Origin: Pirellulales bacterium
GTDB lineage: Bacteria > Planctomycetota > Planctomycetia > Pirellulales > S012-138
Reading direction: 5' to 3'
DNA length: 32,911 bases
Assembly (NCBI GenBank): GCA_028066245.1
Contig: JALCBR010000057.1
Coordinates: 1 to 32,911 of the forward strand
Positions 24,073 to 32,900 of the stretch are shown in pieces (position 1 is the stretch's first letter; each line of letters begins with the position of its first letter). The translations under genes and the position numbers were made by a program. The notes beneath the pieces were generated by a model. That model was not told the origin of the DNA, did not search any database, and worked only from the letters and a program-made list of their open reading frames with translations.

Positions 24073-24373
24073 GACGATCCTGAGTGGCGCTGGTCTCTTG
24101 AACCGCGAGGTCGCAAAAAACAGGCATCCCGTGGATGAACGAACGACCAACGGCAAGTCACTAGAGACAAAAATTCGTGTCGAACTGCAACGCCTGGGGG
24201 GCAGCGCGAACAGAAACTCCCCAGCTTAATCCGCCGGAAAGTCAGCTGACAATAGCCAGCGACACGAGTTTCATGCGGCAAGCTGGCATCCAGAGATCTG
24301 GCGGTGAGAATACCCGCAAAACGGAAGTCGTGGGAAATCAGCGTGACAGTGGCGAGGGCCCATCCACCACGGT
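24073..24373. other. Intergenic region between aroH and argF, 301 bases
   Basis: Lies downstream of aroH and upstream of argF, both minus strand. No gene, strong hairpin or T-run was found. It probably holds the argF promoter; no promoter could be picked with confidence. Confidence 0.4.
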
Positions 24374-24811
24374 TCACGGCTGCGACTTCAATTGGGCCTG
24401 AATCCAATCTTCCAACTCTTCCCAGTCCACTTGAGGCAGTTGAGAAAGATCCGGCCGCAATTGCACAGCTTTGTTGAGGTAGACGTGCGTGATCTCCCGC
24501 TGGCTGCGATTTGTGTTCCAGTGGATCAGAACGCGGATACACAGTCCTAGTGAGCCGGGGACCGACATCTCATGTCCACACAGAAACGGTACATCCTGCC
24601 AGCCAAGCTGTCGCGCGGCAAAAGCTGGAAACTCCGCATCAACGTCCGGCGTGGTCGTGAACTGTGCAGAGGCGATGTCTTCCTTTTCAATTCCGTTCTG
24701 CCGAATGAGCAAGGCCAACATCTGACGCGTGGCATGCAAGATGTCTTCGCGCTCGTTGGCTTCGACAGTCGTAGCGCCGCGCACGCCGCGAACGGTAGTC
24801 GTATTTGCCAT
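24374..24811 (-). CDS. aroH: Chorismate mutase, AroH class, 145 aa
   Basis: Rearranges chorismate to prephenate on the way to phenylalanine and tyrosine; the AroH class is a trimeric pseudo-alpha/beta barrel. The match to Bacillus AroH is clear along the length: [11 protein letters not shown] at 7-17 (R11 equivalent to Arg7), [11 protein letters not shown] with R67 (Arg63), [15 protein letters not shown] with C78 and E81 (Cys75, Glu78), [10 protein letters not shown] with R93 (Arg90), and [14 protein letters not shown] with Y111 (Tyr108). All active-site residues are present. The last 20 residues extend beyond the Bacillus enzyme. The ATG at 24811 is the only sensible start, though no good ribosome site precedes it. 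It stands alone, with about 180 bases from the glycosyltransferase gene upstream. Confidence 0.93.
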   Translation of the reverse strand: MANTTTVRGVRGATTVEANEREDILHATRQMLALLIRQNGIEKEDIASAQFTTTPDVDAEFPAFAARQLGWQDVPFLCGHEMSVPGSLGLCIRVLIHWNTNRSQREITHVYLNKAVQLRPDLSQLPQVDWEELEDWIQAQLKSQP

Positions 24812-24907
24812 GGTTTTGTCCGACGAAATCTACTGGTATTCGCTGCTCGGGTTGCGCTTCAACTTACCGCCACGTGGAGGAAAGCGGAACCGGATTCCGG
24901 TGGGTAG

Positions 24908-24932
24908 CAGCCGTTGATTTGTCAAACGGCTG
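24908..24932. repeat. Hairpin CAGCCGTT-9-AACGGCTG between the glycosyltransferase gene and aroH
   Basis: A perfect 8-bp stem with a nine-base loop lies about 60 bases after the end of the minus-strand glycosyltransferase gene. No T-run follows on the minus strand, so it is at best a weak terminator or an mRNA 3'-end structure. Confidence 0.35.
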
Positions 24933-24992
24933 TGTGAACCCTCGGATCAAGGGCTCAAAATGATGGTCAATGATGCCGCGATCGTAGCTGGC

Positions 24993-26006
24993 TCAGCCGC
25001 GAGCACCGCCCACAGGCGTCTTTGGTGGTGACGACGCTGTGTGCGCAGTCTTCTTTGCCGGCTTTGTTGCAACACGGCGACCAAAGATTCGGCTCCAGAT
25101 GTCCACGCTAATCGACTTGGCAAGAAACCAGGCATCGCCCGTGTAGCGAGGGAGCATTCGCCGTGGCTCTGTGCAGAGCCGATATGCCCATTCCAATCCT
25201 GTGCGTTGATAGAATTTGGGGGCGCGTTTGACCCGTCCGGCGACGAAATCGAATGAAGCTCCCAACTGCACGCAGACCGGCACTCCCAGCTGCTGGAGGT
25301 TGTCTGCTAGCCAGCGCTCCCCTTTAGGCTGTCCCAAGGCCACAAATAAGATGTCCGTGCCTGCCGTGCGAATTCGCTCGATGAGTTGGGAGTTCTCGTC
25401 TTCCGTCAATGGGCGGAACGGTGGTGTTTCGACACCAGCGATCTTCAAATTTGGGTTCAGCTCGTGCAGTCGGTTCGCCGCATCCAGAGCGACACCCGGC
25501 GCGCCACCCAGAAAGAAGATGCGATGTCCCAATTCCGCGGCTTGGCTCGCGATGCGATAAATCATATCACTCCCGGTTACACGTTCTGGGAGCGGAGTGC
25601 CAGTCCAGCGGGAATACCAAACCAAAGGCATCCCGTCAGCAACGACGAAATCCGCACCCGCGTTCAAGCTGGGCAAATCGTCGTGTTCGGCTGTCAACCG
25701 CGCATAGTGCAAGTTGGCCGTGATGAAATATCCAGGCTCGCCGCTATGAATCTTGTTGGCAATTGCGACGAGCGTCTCTTCGGCGTTGACCACCGCTAAT
25801 GCTAAGCCAAAGATGTCGACCGTTTCCGCAGGCAATCCACTTTGTGGGTCCAACGCGGCATTCCGAGAGACCTTGCGGGCAAGATCCTGGAATGTCGTTC
25901 TTTGTTCGTCCTCAACGGTTGTTGTAATAGAATCTTGCAACGCTATCGGTGGCGACGAAATTTTCGTTGTCGGAGACAATTCAACAGCCTCTTGGAAATC
26001 GTGCAC
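24993..26006 (-). CDS. WecG/TagA/CpsF-family glycosyltransferase, 337 aa
   Basis: Transfers a sugar (N-acetylmannosamine-type in studied members) to a lipid-linked intermediate in surface-polymer synthesis. The family core is at about 62-300: FITANLHYARL with N98, ADGMPLVWYSRWTG with the catalytic-site aspartate D124, LPERVTGSDMIYR (139-151), FFLGGAPG, FVALGQPKGERWLADN (221-236) and LGASFDFVAGRVKRAPKF (248-265), then GLEWAYRL and EPRRMLPRYTGDAWF. The first 60 residues are a polar extension outside the family. The C-terminal 35 residues are basic and Pro/Ala rich, perhaps a membrane-contact tail. The start is GTG 26006 with a GGGGG run about six bases upstream; no ATG occurs earlier than residue 126. 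It is divergent from dTDP-4-dehydrorhamnose reductase, so both probably serve polysaccharide synthesis. Confidence 0.88.
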   Translation of the reverse strand: MHDFQEAVELSPTTKISSPPIALQDSITTTVEDEQRTTFQDLARKVSRNAALDPQSGLPAETVDIFGLALAVVNAEETLVAIANKIHSGEPGYFITANLHYARLTAEHDDLPSLNAGADFVVADGMPLVWYSRWTGTPLPERVTGSDMIYRIASQAAELGHRIFFLGGAPGVALDAANRLHELNPNLKIAGVETPPFRPLTEDENSQLIERIRTAGTDILFVALGQPKGERWLADNLQQLGVPVCVQLGASFDFVAGRVKRAPKFYQRTGLEWAYRLCTEPRRMLPRYTGDAWFLAKSISVDIWSRIFGRRVATKPAKKTAHTASSPPKTPVGGARG

Positions 26007-26160
26007 TTACGTCCCCCGATCGGGAATTGGTGCGAATGTGGTTGCGGACGACAGGCAACACCTGCTGAAATATGTCACAGGGATTGCAGTCGTACTTGAG
26101 AACGGGCAAAGTCCTCTCACTCAATTCATGTTTTGGCACCAGGAAGGTCAGTCACAGCTT

Positions 26161-27036
26161 ATGACCGGCAAGATCGTCATCATCGGCGCGGGCGGGCAAC
26201 TAGGACGTCAGCTCCTCCGGGAGTTCGGCGAACGCGCAGCAGGTTTGGCTCGCGCGGACCTGGAATTGACCAAGATCAAGTCCATTCGCGAAAACGTGAG
26301 AGCTCTGCGCCCAACAGCAGTCATCAATTCCGCTGCCTATACGAACGTCGATCGCGCGGAGGAGGAGAGCCAACTCTGTCGGGCGGTCAACACACTCGCG
26401 GTTGGCCAGATCGCCGCCGCCTGCGAAGATGTTGATTGCCCTTTTATTCACATCAGCACGGACTACGTTTTTACCACTGAGCCCGGTAAGCGGCTCCCCT
26501 GGCGAGAGACGGATCGGCCGCTTCCTCTGGGCGAGTACGCACAAAGCAAGTGGCGTGGCGAGCACGAAGCGGCCAAAGTGGAGCGCCACATGGTGATTCG
26601 TACGTGCGGACTGTATTCAGCGGTCGCACATACCGAGGCAAGGAACTTCGTGAACACGATTTCCCGCTTTGCCCAGACCGGACGACCGTTGCGGGTGGTG
26701 AACGATCAGTTTTGTACGCCCAGCTTTGTGCCGCACGTTGCCACTGGCGTGAAGTTCCTGGTCGACGCCGCATTGACGGGCAATGCTCGCTGGGGAACGT
26801 ACCACTTGACCAACCGCGGCGCGGCAACGTGGTTTGAATTGGCGGAGGCAATCGTCGAACTTGCCAACTTACCTGTCTCTGTTGAGCCAATCAGTACGGC
26901 CGAATACGCGGCGCCGGCACCACGCCCCAAATACAGCGTGCTTGATTGCGGCAAGTATCGCGAATTAGGTGGACCGCAGCTCCCGTTTTGGCGGGAAGCC
27001 ATTGAAGAGCGAATGCGTGGTGTCGAGGTGGCATGA
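26161..27036 (+). CDS. rfbD: dTDP-4-dehydrorhamnose reductase, 291 aa
   Basis: Last step of dTDP-L-rhamnose synthesis, using NAD(P)H. The Rossmann motif is IIGAGGQLGRQLL (7-19). Other RmlD marks: RPTAVINSAAYTNVDRAEEE (50-69), STDYVF (99-104), and the catalytic pair Y126/K130 in GEYAQSKWRGE. NDQFCTPSFVPHVA and GTYHLTNRGAATWFELAEAI are the sugar-nucleotide-domain marks. In this family APRPKYSVLDC near the C-terminus precedes the LPFWREAI helix; both are present. ATG 26161 starts the protein directly at the first beta strand; AGGAAGG lies about 14 bases upstream, slightly far. The frame is open further upstream, but that part is antisense to the glycosyltransferase gene and lacks family similarity. 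The other rml genes are not in the window. Confidence 0.92.
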   Translation: MTGKIVIIGAGGQLGRQLLREFGERAAGLARADLELTKIKSIRENVRALRPTAVINSAAYTNVDRAEEESQLCRAVNTLAVGQIAAACEDVDCPFIHISTDYVFTTEPGKRLPWRETDRPLPLGEYAQSKWRGEHEAAKVERHMVIRTCGLYSAVAHTEARNFVNTISRFAQTGRPLRVVNDQFCTPSFVPHVATGVKFLVDAALTGNARWGTYHLTNRGAATWFELAEAIVELANLPVSVEPISTAEYAAPAPRPKYSVLDCGKYRELGGPQLPFWREAIEERMRGVEVA

Positions 27037-27171
27037 CTACTAGTCGATTAGCACGGACGAGATTTGCATTTCGCGATTGCGACCGTGTTTCCTTTACCCA
27101 GGCTCTGCAATCCGGGATGCCGCTCTGTTAGACTGACGTGCTTACTCCTAGAGCTTCCCGCGGAGAGTGAC

Positions 27172-28221
27172 ATGCGTGGCCTACTTGCCGTTCCTATTTG
27201 TATTGCCGTTACCGCCTTGAGTTGGGGCACGTATGGCGTGGCCGTACATGTTGGCCAATACGGTTTGGGAACGGAGGAAATGGATGCCGATACACGCAAG
27301 CTCGTGCAAGGCATGTTTGCTTTCATGTGCGTTGGCATCGCTTATTTTCTTGTTGCGGTGTTGATTCCCCTGATTCGGCTGAAGACCAAAGGAGAAAAGG
27401 GGAGCTGGACGGTTCGTGGTACGGTCACCAGCACTGTTGCTGGCGCCGTTGGAGCGGTGGGGGCATTGGGCATTGTGATCGCCTTTGGTTCTGGCGGGAG
27501 TCCGATCTACGTGATGCCGCTGGTGTTCGGTGGCGCTCCGGTGGTCAACACGTTTGTTTCGATGGTGTTTGCCAAAGCGTATCGGGATATCCGCCCAGTC
27601 TTTCTGGTTGGACTGGCACTTGTGGTGACTGGCGCTGTGCTTGTGTTGGTCTATACGCCGAGCGTCGGCGCTACGACCTCCACGGTCGAGCCGAACTGGG
27701 GCTTAATCATTGGAGCGATCTTCGTGACAGCGCTTTGCTGGGGAAGCTATGGTCCAGTTTTACACAAGGGGCAGGCAGCCATGGGGGGCAGCCGCCTGCG
27801 TCCGTTTGTGTGTGTAGGGCTTGCGTATATCGTCGTTGCGGTGATTGCCCCGACGCTCTGGCTTTCAGCAAACGGCATCTCCTTGACACAAGGGTGGACG
27901 GGCAGGGGAGTCACCTGGGCTTTGGTGGGCGGGGGCGTCGGCGCGATCGGCGCTTTGGGGATCATCTTTGCTTTCAATTACGGTGGTAAGCCTGTCTTCG
28001 TTATGCCGTTGGTTTTTGGCGGAGCCCCCGTCGTCAATACATTCACCAAGATCGCCATCCATCTTTCCAAAGGCGACGAACTAACCACACCCTCGATGTT
28101 CTTTGTCGGGTTGGGGACGGTCATTGTCGGCGCCGTCTTGACGTTGGTGTTTGCGCCGCGTGGAGGCAAGCCAGCCACTGCCGCCAAAACTTCCGAAGCA
28201 ACCGCCACGGCAACCACATAA
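27172..28221 (+). CDS. Ten-helix transporter-like membrane protein with internal duplication (DMT-like), 349 aa
   Basis: A very hydrophobic protein with about ten helices in two homologous halves of five. Half 1 has ALSWGTYGVAVHVGQ (15-29) and GAVGALGIVIAF, half 2 has ALCWGSYGPVLHKGQ (187-201) and GAIGALGIIFAF. The 15-residue string VMPLVFGGAPVVNTF occurs twice, identically, at 114-128 and 277-291. The two-repeat, ten-helix design resembles the drug/metabolite transporter superfamily (RhaT/GlcU-like), but no substrate can be named. ATG 27172 is chosen because GGAGAG lies about five bases upstream and the first helix starts at once; the longer open frame from 27064 adds Cys/Arg-rich residues unlike a protein start. 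It follows rfbD by 135 bases. The C-terminal 20 residues are Ala/Thr rich. Confidence 0.82.
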   Translation: MRGLLAVPICIAVTALSWGTYGVAVHVGQYGLGTEEMDADTRKLVQGMFAFMCVGIAYFLVAVLIPLIRLKTKGEKGSWTVRGTVTSTVAGAVGAVGALGIVIAFGSGGSPIYVMPLVFGGAPVVNTFVSMVFAKAYRDIRPVFLVGLALVVTGAVLVLVYTPSVGATTSTVEPNWGLIIGAIFVTALCWGSYGPVLHKGQAAMGGSRLRPFVCVGLAYIVVAVIAPTLWLSANGISLTQGWTGRGVTWALVGGGVGAIGALGIIFAFNYGGKPVFVMPLVFGGAPVVNTFTKIAIHLSKGDELTTPSMFFVGLGTVIVGAVLTLVFAPRGGKPATAAKTSEATATATT

Positions 28222-28323
28222 CCAAACCAGATAGCCCTCGCTGATGGTGTGTTGGCATTGTCATCTTTGGCAACGTTGACACGCCGACTGCTCGTGATGA
28301 CAGGGCACTGTTTCGAGGATGAC

Positions 28324-29577
28324 ATGAGCACACAAACTCCCGTTTCGCAGAGTGCATCTGCTGCTGGATCCAATTCTATGACGATTGAACTTTCCCAAGC
28401 TATTCAGGCATTGGCTCCCTCGGCCACAATGGCAATGGGGAATGCTGCCGCGGAGTTGCGTGCCGCTGGTCAATCAGTGATTGATTTCAGTATGGGTGAG
28501 CCCGACTTCGACACGCCAGCACATATCCAGCAAGCGGCACTCACCGCATTACGCGAAGGTCAGACGCACTACACGCCCGCAGCAGGAATCATGAAGCTCC
28601 GCGCCGCCGTGGCTGATGCGTACACGCAAGCTCATGGGATTCCTTGTGAAGCCAGTCAAGTGGTGATCTCATGCGGTGCCAAGCATGCTCTCCACAACGC
28701 TTTCACCGTGCTCTTGAATGACGGAGACGAGGTACTCATTCCCGCACCGTATTGGGTCAGCTACGCGGAACAGGTTAAGTTGGCCAGAGCAACCCCCGTG
28801 ATCGTCAGTACAAAGGAAAGTGAGAACTTTAAGCTCTCTGCTGAACAATTGGATGCAGCCTGCACGAACAAGACACGGCTGCTCGTGCTCTGCTCGCCCA
28901 GTAATCCAACTGGCACTGTTTACGCTCGCGAACAACTCACGGCCATTGCTGAGGTTGTCCAGCGGAGAAAACTGACAGTCATCAGCGACGAGATCTATGA
29001 GTACCTTGTCTATCCTGGGCATGAGTTCCATAGCTTCGCCACAGTCGCGCCTGGGTTGGAAGACCAGACGGTGATTGTCAACGGTGTCAGCAAGTCCTTT
29101 GCAATGACCGGCTGGCGAATCGGCTGGACGATTGCACCAAAGAACGTTTCTGCCGGTATCGCCAAACTACAAAGCCAGGAAACGTCCAATCCCTCCAGCA
29201 TCAGTCAGTTTGCCGCGCTAGCAGCCATTGAAGGATCGAAAGATTGCGTGAAAGACATGGTGGCGGAGTTCACCCGGCGGAAGGACTATGTGGCCGAACG
29301 CCTGAACGCCTTGCCGAACGTTTCTCATGGAGAAATGGGAGGGGCATTCTACGCATTCTTCAATGTGCGCAACTACTTTGGAAAGTCGTTCAGGGGCCAG
29401 ACGGTGAAGAACTCGCAAGATTTTTGCCTGGAGCTCTTGCGTCAACAGAATGTCGCCACGGTTTCCGGAGCGGCGTTTGGCGCTGATGGATTTGTCCGTG
29501 CATCCTTTGCCGCCAGCATGGAGAATCTCCGCGAAGGCTACGATCGGCTCGCGCGGTTCCTTGCGTCTGCCGAGTAA
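28324..29577 (+). CDS. aspC: Pyridoxal-phosphate aminotransferase, aspartate aminotransferase-like (class I/II), 417 aa
   Basis: Transfers the amino group of aspartate or a related amino acid to 2-oxoglutarate. Fold-type I motifs: DFSMGEPDFDTP (54-65), YTPAAGIMKLRAAV, SCGAKHALHNAF, PYWVSY with the ring-stacking aromatic, SPSNPTGTVY with N194, SDEIYEYLVY with D222 and Y225, and SKSFAMTGWRIGW with PLP lysine K257 and R265. GFVRASFAASMENLREGYDR near the end holds the carboxylate-binding arginine. The pattern fits the Thermus-type (I-gamma) aspartate aminotransferases, which may also accept prephenate; AroH in this window makes that worth noting. ATG 28324 has GAGGATGAC directly upstream (spacing five to six); the frame is open to 28249, and ATG 28378 would cut to the family core. 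The first 20 residues are Ser/Ala rich. Confidence 0.9.
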   Translation: MSTQTPVSQSASAAGSNSMTIELSQAIQALAPSATMAMGNAAAELRAAGQSVIDFSMGEPDFDTPAHIQQAALTALREGQTHYTPAAGIMKLRAAVADAYTQAHGIPCEASQVVISCGAKHALHNAFTVLLNDGDEVLIPAPYWVSYAEQVKLARATPVIVSTKESENFKLSAEQLDAACTNKTRLLVLCSPSNPTGTVYAREQLTAIAEVVQRRKLTVISDEIYEYLVYPGHEFHSFATVAPGLEDQTVIVNGVSKSFAMTGWRIGWTIAPKNVSAGIAKLQSQETSNPSSISQFAALAAIEGSKDCVKDMVAEFTRRKDYVAERLNALPNVSHGEMGGAFYAFFNVRNYFGKSFRGQTVKNSQDFCLELLRQQNVATVSGAAFGADGFVRASFAASMENLREGYDRLARFLASAE

Positions 29578-29652
29578 CAACTCGCAGGCAGCTGGGCGTG
29601 CGAGCTGAGTCGCAATTTTTCCCATCCAATCTGGCAATGATGGTGGAATTTA

Positions 29653-29690
29653 CCGGTTAGGGAGACTATTCTGTCACCTGCCCTAACCGG
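29653..29690. repeat. Perfect inverted repeat CCGGTTAGGG-18-CCCTAACCGG
   Basis: Two 10-base arms at 29653-29662 and 29681-29690 are exact reverse complements around an 18-base centre. It lies 75 bases after the aminotransferase stop and about 160 before the S9 peptidase start, both plus strand. No T-run follows on either strand, so it may be a weak terminator, an mRNA stability hairpin or a regulator site. Confidence 0.55.
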
Positions 29691-29852
29691 CATTTCTCGC
29701 TTGTAGCAGCCGCGATTGTGCGCTCCGCCATAACCCGCCTCGGCGACGCCAGCGGCGACCACCGGTCGACAATGAGGAAGCTCAGGAGAAGCCCCTTGCG
29801 CACTTGCCTAGAAGTTTCATCTCGTTCCAAGTCCCCACCACAGTTGGCAAAA

Positions 29853-32800
29853 ATGGCTAGCTTTAGCCGTCGTGTTTGTTGGGGTTTTGCGTCTCTGCTG
29901 ATCGTTGGCAGTTTGGGACTTACCCCCAACACATATGCCCAAGACGAAGATCAGGACAGCAAGCCAGCGGCAAAGAAGCGACTCGATCATACGTCATATG
30001 ATGCCTGGAACCGTTTGAGCGGCGGGACGCTCTCTCGCGATGGTAAGTACGTCCACTACAGTCTCCGTCCCGGAAAGGGTGACGGCACTGCGACAATCCG
30101 CGCGGTTGATGGTGACGCCGAGTACTCCATCCTTCGCGGCACTCAGGTTTCCTTCAGCTATGACTCTGCATTTGCTCTCTACATAGTTCAGCCTGACCCT
30201 AAGGAAGTGAGCAAAGCACGGAGAGAACGAAAACCGGCCGAGGCACGGCCCAAGGACCAATTGGAGATTCTCAACCTGGCAACCGGAGAGAAGGTCACCC
30301 TCGATCGGATTCGCTCGTTCCGCATGCCGGAAAAAAGCTCCGGCTGGGTGGCCTATCACCTGGAAAAACCTATCCCTCAGCCAGCCAGGGAAAGAGGTGA
30401 ACGCAATGGACGGCGTGACGGACAAGATTCTTCCGAACTCGATCAACAGTCCGGTCAGCGTCAACGTCGAGGGGGGCAACAAGAACCCATCCGAGCGCCG
30501 CAGCCTGGTGAAGGTCGTTCCAGGGAGAAACGCAAAACTCTCGGCACGGAACTCGTCCTACGGAATTTGGAAACGAGTGCGGAATTCCACTTCGATGATG
30601 TGATCAGCTACAGGTTTTCTGAAGACGGACGCCGACTGGTCTATGCCACCTCCGCGCAAGAGGGCGAGGATGATGGTGTGTTTATGGTCGTGGTCGGCGC
30701 TGCACCGCGAGCGCTGATCAGGGGACGCGGAAACTATCGAAACGTGACTTTCGACGAGTCTGGTGAACGGTTGGCTTTCCAGTCCGATCGCGATGACTAC
30801 GAAGCGGACGACCCCGCCTGGGGCCTGTACTACTGGCAAGCCGGAAAAGCTGATGCGGAACTTCTTGTTGACAACGACCACAAAAGCATGGCCGACGGGT
30901 GGGCGATTTCGCCCGGCGGCGTGAGCTTCTCCAAAACCGGGGCACGTTTGTTCTTCAACACAAAGCCGCTTCCAGAAGCAGAAAAAGAGGAGGCTGAAGA
31001 GAGTTCAAAGGAAGAAGACGAGCAGAAGGAATCAGACGAAGAGGAGGAAGATGAACCGGACGTCGTTGTTGATATTTGGCATTGGAAGGACACCGTTCTG
31101 CAACCGCAACAACTGATTGAAGCCGGGCGAGACAGAAACCGGACCTATCAGGCGATGGTCACGCTTGAAGATCGCAAGATGGTGCAACTCGAAACCCCAG
31201 AACTGGAGAGTGTCCGGGTTGGTACAAACGGTGACGCCGATGTCGCCCTTGCCAACGACTCCAAGCCTTACGCGTTGGTCAATTCCTGGGAGTCTCCTAG
31301 CTTTGTCGACGTCTATCTCATTGACTTGACAACCGGCGAGAAGACATTGCTCCAAGAGCGTCTCCAGGCCAGGCCATCGCTTTCGCCCAACTCGAAATAT
31401 GTCACTTGGTGGGACGGCGCTCAGCTGGCGATGTTTGCCATGCCCACGTCGGCCAATGACGCCGGTGAACGACCGGTGAGCAACCTCACGGAGCTCATTC
31501 CGCACCCGGTTGTCAACGAACTCGCTGACACCCCGGCACTACCTCGCAATTACGGGACCGCCGGTTGGGTGGGAGATGATGAACTGGTTCTGATCTATGA
31601 CAAGCACGATATCTGGGCAGCACAGCCAGGTGGATTGATGCCGCCGGCTTGTATCACGGATGGTTTTGGTCGCAAGAACAATCTCCGCTTCCGCTATCAG
31701 CGACTGGATTCGGAGGAGGATACCATTGATCCGGACAAAACCCTGCTGCTTTCCGCGTTTCACGTCAAAACCAAAGCCAGTGGCTACTACACGGATCTCG
31801 TACGGGGAACGCAGGAGCCAAAAAAGATCTTGATGCGAAATGAAGCGCTTCGCATCACCACCAAAGCGGATGATGCGGATGTGATGTTGGTGACGCGGAA
31901 TACCTTCCGTCGCTACCCAGACCTATGGGTCACGAAGGACAGTTTCGCCAACATGGAGCGTTTGACAGACACCAATCCGCAGCAGAGTGAATACTTCTGG
32001 GGAACCGCAGAGATTCACGAGTGGACTTCCGCTGACGGAGAAGAGCTGCAAGGCATTCTCTATAAGCCGGACAATTTCGATCCCAATCGGAAGTACCCAA
32101 TGATGGTTTACTTCTACGAGCGAAATTCCGATGGCCTGCATCGCTACGTCGTGCCAGCGCCTGGAGGTTCCAGCATCAACTACTCCTTCTACGTCAGCCG
32201 CGGGTATGTGGTCTTTGTTCCAGATATTCCGTACAAGATTGGACATCCGGGACTCAGTTGTGCCAATGCCGTGCTGCCTGGTATCGCCAGCTTGGTCGAC
32301 GCCGGCTTTGTGGACAGGGACAAGATCGGCGTTCAAGGTCATAGCTGGGGCGGTTACCAAATCTCGTATCTTGTCACGCGGACTGACATTTTTGCCGCCG
32401 CGGAGGCTGGCGCACCCGTCACCAATATGACCAGTGCATACGGTGGTATCCGTTGGAGCAGCGGTCGCAGCCGCGTATTCCAATATGAGCGAACGCAAAG
32501 TCGCATCGGTGATACGCTGTGGCGCTCGCAGCAAAAGTACATTGAAAATTCACCCGTGTTCTTTGCGGACATGGTCCAGACACCCCTCTTGATTCTGCAT
32601 AATGATGAGGATGGCGCAGTGCCGTGGTATCAGGGGATTGAGATGTTTGTTGCACTACGGCGACTGGGAAAGCCGGTCTGGATGTTCAACTACAATGGCG
32701 AAGCCCATGGATTGCGGCGTCGGCACAACCAGAAGGATTGGACAATCCGCATGCAGCAGTACTTTGATCACTACCTCCAAGACGCGCCTGCTCCTGTCTG

Positions 32801-32900
32801 GCTCACCGAAGGTGTTCCCGGCATAGTCATGGGCATGACGCTAGGTTTTGAGTTTATTGAAGACAAGATCACCGCAGATCAGTCCAAGTCCAATCGCTGA
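29853..32900 (+). CDS. Secreted prolyl-oligopeptidase-family (S9) serine peptidase, 1015 aa
   Basis: An exported peptidase that probably cleaves peptides outside the cytoplasm. A signal peptide (RRVCWGFASLLIVGSLGLTP, cleavage near TYA-QDED) starts at ATG 29853; the frame is open to 29718 but those extra residues would bury the signal. An N-terminal beta-propeller region spans about 45-700. The C-terminal alpha/beta-hydrolase domain has nucleophile S831 in GVQGHSWGGYQ, D920 in HNDEDGAVPW and H952 in GEAHGL, the full catalytic triad. Two low-complexity insertions lie in the propeller: a Gln/Arg/Gly-rich stretch about 178-229 and a strongly acidic one about 372-405 (EESSKEEDEQKESDEEEEDE). The length is well above the 600-800 residues common for S9. 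It ends 11 bases before the window edge. Confidence 0.92.
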   Translation: MASFSRRVCWGFASLLIVGSLGLTPNTYAQDEDQDSKPAAKKRLDHTSYDAWNRLSGGTLSRDGKYVHYSLRPGKGDGTATIRAVDGDAEYSILRGTQVSFSYDSAFALYIVQPDPKEVSKARRERKPAEARPKDQLEILNLATGEKVTLDRIRSFRMPEKSSGWVAYHLEKPIPQPARERGERNGRRDGQDSSELDQQSGQRQRRGGQQEPIRAPQPGEGRSREKRKTLGTELVLRNLETSAEFHFDDVISYRFSEDGRRLVYATSAQEGEDDGVFMVVVGAAPRALIRGRGNYRNVTFDESGERLAFQSDRDDYEADDPAWGLYYWQAGKADAELLVDNDHKSMADGWAISPGGVSFSKTGARLFFNTKPLPEAEKEEAEESSKEEDEQKESDEEEEDEPDVVVDIWHWKDTVLQPQQLIEAGRDRNRTYQAMVTLEDRKMVQLETPELESVRVGTNGDADVALANDSKPYALVNSWESPSFVDVYLIDLTTGEKTLLQERLQARPSLSPNSKYVTWWDGAQLAMFAMPTSANDAGERPVSNLTELIPHPVVNELADTPALPRNYGTAGWVGDDELVLIYDKHDIWAAQPGGLMPPACITDGFGRKNNLRFRYQRLDSEEDTIDPDKTLLLSAFHVKTKASGYYTDLVRGTQEPKKILMRNEALRITTKADDADVMLVTRNTFRRYPDLWVTKDSFANMERLTDTNPQQSEYFWGTAEIHEWTSADGEELQGILYKPDNFDPNRKYPMMVYFYERNSDGLHRYVVPAPGGSSINYSFYVSRGYVVFVPDIPYKIGHPGLSCANAVLPGIASLVDAGFVDRDKIGVQGHSWGGYQISYLVTRTDIFAAAEAGAPVTNMTSAYGGIRWSSGRSRVFQYERTQSRIGDTLWRSQQKYIENSPVFFADMVQTPLLILHNDEDGAVPWYQGIEMFVALRRLGKPVWMFNYNGEAHGLRRRHNQKDWTIRMQQYFDHYLQDAPAPVWLTEGVPGIVMGMTLGFEFIEDKITADQSKSNR

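Noticed and set aside
25753-26160. N-terminal extension of the dTDP-4-dehydrorhamnose reductase frame
   Set aside because: Antisense to the glycosyltransferase N-terminus, with no similarity to the family, which starts at the ATG at 26161.
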